DNA of 64,000 nucleotides from Youxingia wuxianensis (lineage in GTDB: Bacteria > Bacillota > Clostridia > Oscillospirales > Ruminococcaceae): positions 124,001 through 188,000 of the forward strand of contig NZ_JACRTD010000001.1 in NCBI RefSeq assembly GCF_014385085.1, read 5' to 3'. Numbering within the stretch: position 1 is the stretch's first letter; every line of letters starts with the position of its first letter. Below, in pieces: positions 59,361-64,000 of the stretch. The notes beneath the pieces are model-generated. The model had not been told where the DNA came from. It searched no databases and saw nothing but the letters and a program-made list of their open reading frames with translations. The translations under genes were made by a program, and so were the position numbers.

Positions 59361-59900
59361 TCACCTGCCGATAAATTTAAACTGGTCTTTAAAGTTCAGT
59401 TTATCAAGTGCGGCGGCAAGAATTACAAATACAATAGCGCTTCCGCCGGATTGCAGCAGTCCTCCCCATTGAGCGGCAAGGGGACCGATCCAGTTGCCGG
59501 TAAAAAAAACCTCTGCGAGATAATATCCTGTATTGGAGACAATGCCGGCTAGGAACAATGCGGCTACATTTTGTCTGCATAGCAGACGAGCTTTCTTATT
59601 GGTAAACCATACAGCGGTCAAAGGCTTAATAATCACCGTGGGAATGATCCAGATAGGTACTCCAGATACGAAATCGGCAAGCCCGCCGCCGATCGCCGCC
59701 GCCGCACAGGCATAAGGCGTGGGCAGAATACTCGCAGCCAGATAGATAAATGCATCTCCGAAGTGCATATATCCACCGTTGGAGCCAATGGGGATATGGA
59801 AAAGATAGGCGGTGGTTAAGGTGATCATTGCGGCAAACAGGGCGCTTAATGTAACCAATCTGCTGTTGTGACGGATTGCCGCTGAAGTTTGTGTATTCAT
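59361..59900 (-). CDS. ECF transporter S component, probable vitamin B6 uptake (PdxU-like)
   Basis: The 179-residue membrane protein has five to six hydrophobic segments and the S-component traits: LFAAMITLTTAYLFHIPIGSNGGYMHFGDAFIYLAASILP and the GGGLADFVSG motif. S components bind a vitamin and dock on a shared energy module (EcfA/A'/T), which is not in this window. The 4-nt overlap with a pyridoxal/pyridoxamine kinase gene argues that its substrate is pyridoxine or a related B6 form. This is inference from position. Confidence 0.8.
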   Translation of the reverse strand: MNTQTSAAIRHNSRLVTLSALFAAMITLTTAYLFHIPIGSNGGYMHFGDAFIYLAASILPTPYACAAAAIGGGLADFVSGVPIWIIPTVIIKPLTAVWFTNKKARLLCRQNVAALFLAGIVSNTGYYLAEVFFTGNWIGPLAAQWGGLLQSGGSAIVFVILAAALDKLNFKDQFKFIGR

Positions 59901-60745
59901 ATGGACAGCTCCTTTCCCATTAAGAGGTAAAGATAATTTTCAAAAGCGATCCCTTCATTGGGATCGGTTTGTTCTGTACAAGTTTCGTCCACCGCTTTTT
60001 CTAAAAGCAAGGCAGCCTTTTCCAAGATCGTTTTTAAAGGCTGCTTGCGGACCAGACCACCGCAAAGAATAGCGGCCAGGATATCTCCGGTGCCGGAAAA
60101 GTTTGCGCCAATACGGCGGTTTTTTACAATGAAACGGGAGTTATCCCGGGCATCATAAGCCAAATTACAGATATTCGCCCCCTGATGAATCCCGGAGATG
60201 ACTACGATTTTTGGCCCGATCTCCGCAAGCTGTTGGGCTAGGTGCCAAAAAGGGGAGATATCGGTAAAAGAGGAGTAAATTTTGTAATCGCTGTCCGTAA
60301 GCAGGCATGCTTCGGTGAGGTTGGGGGTAATAATATCCCCATATCGGATAAGCTGTTTTATCCGTTGGCTCATAGCCTGGTCAAACACAGGATAGAGATG
60401 TCCATTATCTCCCAATACAGGATCAATGAGCACCAACGTATGAGGGGTGCGAAAATCCTTGATAAAATCTTCTGTAATCTTTACTTGCCGCAGATCATTA
60501 AGGAACCCAGTATAAATCCCGTCAAACTGTACTCCCTGCTTTTTCCATTCATGCGCGAAAGGGGACATATAGTCGGTGAGATCAACGCAGGAAAAACTTT
60601 GAAAACCGGTCTGATTGCTAAGCGCCGCTGTCGGCAGGGGGCAGGCCTGAACTCCCATTGCCGCAAGGATGGGGATAGCGCTGGTCAGAGAGCATTTTCC
60701 CAGACCGGAAAGGTCATGAATCGCCGCTACTTTTGGAATTGCCAT
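59897..60745 (-). CDS. Pyridoxamine/pyridoxal kinase
   Basis: The 282-residue kinase of the ribokinase/PdxK group phosphorylates vitamin B6 forms with ATP, trapping them in the cytoplasm. It shows the start PKVAAIHDLSGLGKCSLTSAIPILAAMGVQACPLPTAALSNQTGFQ, DPVLGDNGHLY, TPNLTEACLLT, and the anion-hole and catalytic segment FSGTGDILAAIL with Asp. The exact paralogue (PdxK, PdxY or the clostridial pyridoxamine kinase) is not certain. It is the first gene of a three-gene unit with the ECF S component and a radical SAM protein. Confidence 0.9.
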   Translation of the reverse strand: MAIPKVAAIHDLSGLGKCSLTSAIPILAAMGVQACPLPTAALSNQTGFQSFSCVDLTDYMSPFAHEWKKQGVQFDGIYTGFLNDLRQVKITEDFIKDFRTPHTLVLIDPVLGDNGHLYPVFDQAMSQRIKQLIRYGDIITPNLTEACLLTDSDYKIYSSFTDISPFWHLAQQLAEIGPKIVVISGIHQGANICNLAYDARDNSRFIVKNRRIGANFSGTGDILAAILCGGLVRKQPLKTILEKAALLLEKAVDETCTEQTDPNEGIAFENYLYLLMGKELSI

Positions 60746-60996
60746 AGGAAAGCCTCCTCCTGATTTACTAAGCTTATTGTATCTCTTTTTATCACAAAGA
60801 AAAAATAATGAGAAGAGGATTTCAGTTGACAGTGATATGTTTCTTTTAACTAATTTTTAGGGATTGTTTTTTCTGATTTTTTGTCACTTAATACAACTGA
60901 AAAAGCCACAAAAAATTTTACTTTTTATACGTTAGTAATTATATATAGAAAGCAAAAACTTAGTCGGCTACTGATTTGTAAAAAAGGTAGAAATAA

Positions 60997-61034
60997 AAAA
61001 AGAAACGGGGAGATTAATCTCCCCGTTTCTTTTT
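60997..61034 (-). terminator. Terminator covering the end of the small gene at 61014
   Basis: An 18-bp perfect stem (AAAAAGAAACGGGGAGAT half) contains the stop codon of the minus-strand gene at 61014-61247. The 268-nt region between it and the kinase gene (60746-61013) shows no other gene; promoters there could not be fixed with confidence. Confidence 0.75.
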
Positions 61035-61247
61035 ATCATTTGCATCCTGAAAATGATGAACGGCGCTGGAAGCGTTGCCTGCTAGGGGAACGTCGTAAAT
61101 TTCGCTGTAGGAATCCACGGCGTCCTCGTTGATGGGTGCGGCGGGAATGAGCCCGGTGCATTCTGTTGCGGAAGCCACCGTATATATATCGTCAAATAAT
61201 TCCCGGTCATCCTGCTCATCATAAGGAGCGGGCCTTTTTTTATCCAT
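61014..61247 (-). CDS. Small acidic protein of unknown function
   Basis: The 77-residue protein (start MDKKRPAPYDEQDDREL, end FQDANDKKKRGD) is rich in Asp, Glu, Ala and Tyr and looks unstructured. A good ribosome binding site (AAAGGAG, 9 nt before ATG) and its own terminator support it as a gene. I do not recognise the family. The last codons lie in the terminator stem. Confidence 0.65.
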   Translation of the reverse strand: MDKKRPAPYDEQDDRELFDDIYTVASATECTGLIPAAPINEDAVDSYSEIYDVPLAGNASSAVHHFQDANDKKKRGD

Positions 61248-61346
61248 AATAAAAACTCCTTTCCAAGGTTTCGGTATTAGTTTTCCTCGGAAGGGGAAGA
61301 ATTATTATAAGAGAAGGCGATATGATTTTTAGCTGCAAGACCTGGT

Positions 61347-61823
61347 TTAAACCAATTCAATAGCTTCTTTGCCGGAGATATGGTCAATTTGAATTTCCAC
61401 AAGACATACGGCAGGAAGCCCTTTGTCAATTTCTTTTTGCCGGCCTTGCAGATCGTCAGGAGAATATTTTTTTGCTAAAATTTCTATAGCTTCTCGTTTT
61501 TCCATTTTATCTTCTAGAATACGCGCTTTTCCAAACAGGATAACGCTTCTGAAATAAGTAGTATATTTTTCGGGGACGACTTGGTCCTGATCAATAACAC
61601 AAAAAGACACTTTATTATTTCGCTTTATGCCATCCAGCTTATGGCCGGTTTTAGCGCAATGAAAGTAGATTTTTGAGTCATGGTATACATAACTGAGAGG
61701 AACGGCATAAGGATAACCATCATCTCCAAATACAGCCAGCACACCGGATGTCCCGCGATGGAGGATATCCGTTATCTTGTCATTGGATAGGTTTTGTTTT
61801 TTGCGCCGCATTTCTCTAAACAT
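61347..61823 (-). CDS. Pyridoxamine 5'-phosphate oxidase-like FMN protein (NimA-like)
   Basis: The 158-residue split-barrel protein has FREMRRKKQNLSNDKITDILHRGTSGVLAVFGDDGYPYAVPLSYVYHDSKIYFHCAKTGHKLDGIKRNNKVSF, the pattern of the NimA/Pyridox_ox_2 family that binds FMN or related cofactors. Members include 5-nitroimidazole reductases and general flavin-dependent reductases. The conserved His (HCAKTGHKLD) and the basic start are present. Drug reduction is possible but not shown. It is a single gene. Confidence 0.87.
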   Translation of the reverse strand: MFREMRRKKQNLSNDKITDILHRGTSGVLAVFGDDGYPYAVPLSYVYHDSKIYFHCAKTGHKLDGIKRNNKVSFCVIDQDQVVPEKYTTYFRSVILFGKARILEDKMEKREAIEILAKKYSPDDLQGRQKEIDKGLPAVCLVEIQIDHISGKEAIELV

Positions 61824-61980
61824 GGGAATCCTTCTTTCTTTTAAATTTTGTCTTTATCTTCTAGTATACAATAAAATATATTTTCTGTAAAAACATCTTG
61901 CATTTTATAAAAAGATATTATATAATAACATGGTGTTATCTGGTATATACTTATGAATTTTGGGAATTTAATAGTTATAT

Positions 61981-62073
61981 GGAGATGTCGCCTAGTTTGG
62001 TCGAGGGCGCACGACTGGAAATCGTGTAGGGGTCAAAAGCTCCTCGAGAGTTCGAATCTCTCCATCTCCGCCA
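61981..62073 (+). tRNA. tRNA-Ser (anticodon GGA)
   Basis: Acceptor GGAGATG pairs with CATCTCC; the anticodon stem CACGA/TCGTG holds the loop CTGGAAA with anticodon GGA, which reads UCC/UCU. A long variable arm and the TTCGAAT T-loop mark a class II serine tRNA. CCA is encoded at 62071-62073. Confidence 0.96.
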
Positions 62074-62075
62074 GT

Positions 62076-62112
62076 AAAAGCCTCCGCAAACAATATGTTT
62101 GCGGGGGCTTTA
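62076..62112 (+). terminator. Terminator of tRNA-Ser
   Basis: AAAAGCCTCCGCAAAC and GTTTGCGGGGGCTTTA form a stem of about 15 bp with an AATAT loop, right after the tRNA. Confidence 0.8.
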
Positions 62113-62194
62113 TTTTGTTGAAGATAAAATAGATCCGAAACGATCAATATGGAAAGATCAGCCGGTCATAAATTGGAGGATCCTATATACTTTA

Positions 62195-62330
62195 CGTCCG
62201 GCGCCTTAAAAAGCGCTGGACACTTTTTTGTCGAAGGCGGGTCCCTCAGAAGGGTGCTGCCGAGCGCCGATATAGAAAATAGAGACCAAAACCCCAGAAC
62301 CTTTTTACAAACATTACGGTTTTGATCCCT
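62195..62330. repeat. Non-coding stretch of imperfect hairpins
   Basis: The region between the tRNA terminator and the nitroreductase gene contains GTCCGGCGC/GCGCTGGAC (62196-62222, one mismatch), CCCT/AGGG small stems, and GACCAAAACC/GGTTTTGATC (62283-62328, one mismatch). No good gene fits on either strand. It looks like a decayed mobile or structural repeat. Confidence 0.4.
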
Positions 62331-62353
62331 AGTCGCTTTTATGAAATTTGCAA

Positions 62354-63031
62354 TTAATCCGTTTGTCTTGCCCATGTCCAGCCTTCGCTGCCCGCGCCAA
62401 TCTCAAAATGATATTTTACAATCCCCAGATCCAGCTTGGTATAAAATCCGTTAAGCGCTTTTGCGGATACCGTGTCGCCTTTTAAGATGAATAGAAATTT
62501 TTGCTGGTTTACTGCGGTCGGCGCCAGCTGCGCCGCGGCCACACCGTTTTTAAACCATTCAGGGACGGGTTCCTGCCCTTGGTAAAGCTCATTTATCGGT
62601 TTTGTTTTATGGGACATCCCTTGGGTTTCCCCATACCCGATAGCGATAACACAGCACAGTTTTTCGTCTTTTTCAATGATACAGGCAGTTTTCCCTTTAC
62701 TGTAAGTTAACGCTACCCAGCAGGTATTCAGTCCCAGCTGCTGGGCTTTTAAAACAATTTTTTCACCATAATAGCCGCATTTCTCTTGCAGATCCTGTGT
62801 TTTTTTGCCTATGAGGGCAATATAGTTTCTCACATTTCGAAAGGAGCCATAATGAGCCATTCTTCCGGAGAAAGCCGTCGGCTCATTGAGACAAAGCTGT
62901 ATATGCAGCCCGCTTTCTTCATTACATTGGCGGATGATATCGGACAGACTATCTTTTACATAACCGGAGATCGGCTGGCTGATATAGCTGCGGACGGAAT
63001 GACGGCATTTTATCGCTTCTAATAAATCCAT
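62354..63031 (-). CDS. Nitroreductase-family protein
   Basis: The 225-residue protein belongs to the FMN-dependent nitroreductase superfamily (putative TM1586-like type). It has MDLLEAIKCRHSVRSYISQPI (FMN-phosphate Arg pair), YGEKIVLKAQQLGLNTCWVALTYSKGK, and APTAVNQQKFLFIL (the usual APSAxNxQPW position). It should transfer electrons from NAD(P)H to a quinone, nitro compound or other acceptor. AGGAGGAG precedes the ATG. It is divergent from the amidohydrolase gene. Confidence 0.87.
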   Translation of the reverse strand: MDLLEAIKCRHSVRSYISQPISGYVKDSLSDIIRQCNEESGLHIQLCLNEPTAFSGRMAHYGSFRNVRNYIALIGKKTQDLQEKCGYYGEKIVLKAQQLGLNTCWVALTYSKGKTACIIEKDEKLCCVIAIGYGETQGMSHKTKPINELYQGQEPVPEWFKNGVAAAQLAPTAVNQQKFLFILKGDTVSAKALNGFYTKLDLGIVKYHFEIGAGSEGWTWARQTD

Positions 63032-63106
63032 ATGTAACTCCTCCTTGTTTTATATTATACCATATTTCCTCTATATTTAACCAGTCATTCACAAGAAAAT
63101 GATATT

Positions 63107-63135
63107 TTCTTCCCAATTATGAGTTATACTATAAT
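63107..63135 (+). promoter_or_regulatory. Promoter of the final amidohydrolase gene
   Basis: A perfect TATAAT (63130-63135) lies 31 nt before the start codon. The -35 box (TTCTTC at 63107) is poor, so the site may need an activator. Confidence 0.5.
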
Positions 63136-63166
63136 CATCATTCAATGTAGGAAAAGGAGAACGGCC

Positions 63167-64000
63167 ATGAAATCTACAATTTATTATGGCGGGGATATTT
63201 TAACCTTGGAAGAAGGAAATTATGCCCAAGCCATATTGGTGGAGGATGGAATCATAAAACAGGTAGGCGATGCCTCCACTGTGTTTATTTCAAAAACCCC
63301 TCAGACAGAGATGGTGGATTTAAAGGGAAAAACCTTGATGCCAGCGTTTATCGATTCTCACAGCCATATTACGGCTTTGGGAAATACGTTTGGTATGGTG
63401 GACTTAAGCGGGGCTTCCTGTTTTGATGAGATAACTGATCGGATTGGGGAGTATAAAAAACAAAATCATACGTCCCCCAAAGAATGGATTTGCGGATTTG
63501 GATACGATAACAATTTTTTAAAAGAAAAGCGCCATCCAGACAAGGAGATGTTAGATAAGGTTTGTAAAGACAACCCTATAATTATTTCCCATGTTTCCGG
63601 ACATATGGGGGTTGCAAATAGTTCGGCATTGGAAAAATTCGATATTACAAAACAAACGAAAGATCCCAAAGGCGGGGTCATCGGACGGGATGACGGGGGG
63701 ATCCCCAATGGATATTTAGAAGAGACCGCGTTTACTTCAATGACACCTTTTATTCCTCAGAGGACATTAAAACAACTAACCAACCAAATGAAAACGGCGC
63801 AGAAAGTATATTTTCAAAATGGAATTACCACGGTTCAGGACGGCTTTACAAAAAAAGCCGAGTGGGAACTGATGATGACCATGGCCAAAGACCAGCAGTT
63901 AAAGGCGGACGTGATCTCCTATATTCAGCTGGATGGGAACCATGATTTAATAGAACAGTATCGCCAATATCAAGATGTTTATAATAATCATCTGAAAATT
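63167..64000 (+). CDS. YtcJ-type amidohydrolase, cut by the window end
   Basis: The frame starts at ATG 63167, with AAAGGAGA 5-6 nt upstream, and is open to the window end (278 residues). It begins MKSTIYYGGDILTLEEGNYA and has the metal pair in FIDSHSHITALG (about 62-72) and GFGYDNNFL, the same amidohydrolase family 3 as the gene at 17692. The two are clearly different in sequence, so they are not a recent duplication. The substrate is unknown. Confidence 0.88.
   Translation, partial: MKSTIYYGGDILTLEEGNYAQAILVEDGIIKQVGDASTVFISKTPQTEMVDLKGKTLMPAFIDSHSHITALGNTFGMVDLSGASCFDEITDRIGEYKKQNHTSPKEWICGFGYDNNFLKEKRHPDKEMLDKVCKDNPIIISHVSGHMGVANSSALEKFDITKQTKDPKGGVIGRDDGGIPNGYLEETAFTSMTPFIPQRTLKQLTNQMKTAQKVYFQNGITTVQDGFTKKAEWELMMTMAKDQQLKADVISYIQLDGNHDLIEQYRQYQDVYNNHLKI

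Noticed and set aside
60881..61132. Plus-strand frame of 83 residues
   Set aside because: Half lies antisense to the small acidic gene and its terminator; no ribosome binding site precedes it.

Overview
The window is a stretch of an anaerobic, endospore-forming Firmicute of class Clostridia, probably an Oscillospiraceae/Ruminococcaceae relative. The evidence is AGGAGG ribosome binding sites with frequent TTG/GTG starts, a bacterial V/A-type ATPase, dipicolinate synthase genes (dpaAB), spoVG, a glmS ribozyme, a Rex-type site and a Bacillus-type LexA box. Base composition looks mid-40s % GC by eye. Genus cannot be set from this sequence alone. There is no phage, plasmid, insertion sequence, CRISPR or rRNA; the only tRNA is Ser-GGA at 61981.

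Layout. 1-4765: end of an alanine/Na+ symporter, fructose-bisphosphate aldolase, a ribbon-helix-helix protein and ClpB. 4764-6808: LytTR/GHKL two-component pair on the minus strand. 7154-15894: complete nine-gene V-ATPase operon in the order G-C-I-K-F-E-A-B-D. 16042-21217: APC permease, YtcJ-type amidohydrolase and NhaC-type antiporter; a second NhaC paralogue lies at 46565 and a second YtcJ homologue at 63167. 21302-25474: MarR-controlled heterodimeric ABC exporter. 25523-27609: BlaI-type repressor plus a membrane M56 protease fused to PASTA and M23 peptidase domains. 27694-31508: split methionine-synthase modules and three small enzymes. 31582-35205: CAP-domain secreted protein, a three-copy hairpin repeat, an iron alcohol dehydrogenase with a Rex site, and a decayed YitT gene. 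35257-42578: cell wall and sporulation (glmS with ribozyme, murC, spoVG, a D,D-carboxypeptidase, dpaAB). 42895-48100: LacI regulator, DMT and MATE transporters, NhaC. 48250-52386: Tet(M)-like GTPase and an SOS-controlled radical SAM/DUF4130 pair. 52428-64000: membrane and hypothetical genes, cca, aldehyde dehydrogenase, radical SAM, a vitamin B6 uptake and kinase pair, FMN proteins, tRNA-Ser and a cut-off amidohydrolase.

How the parts work together. The strongest new link is regulatory. Two perfect 19-bp palindromes of the BlaI/MecI type cover the promoter of the repressor/M56-PASTA-M23 operon. A third copy sharing a 15-bp core covers the -10 box of murC, 11 kb away. This suggests a cell-wall-sensing circuit that joins a peptidoglycan-binding, possibly peptidoglycan-cutting sensor to muramyl peptide synthesis. 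A second strong signal is a perfect LexA box between the -35 and -10 of the uncharacterised radical SAM/DUF4130 pair, which places it in the DNA damage response. A third is a family of trains of tiny tandem hairpins, seen as three ~163-bp tandem copies between genes and as a related train inside the linker of a two-domain enzyme.

Limits. All family calls come from reading motifs; no searches were run. Promoters, operators and terminators are pattern matches.
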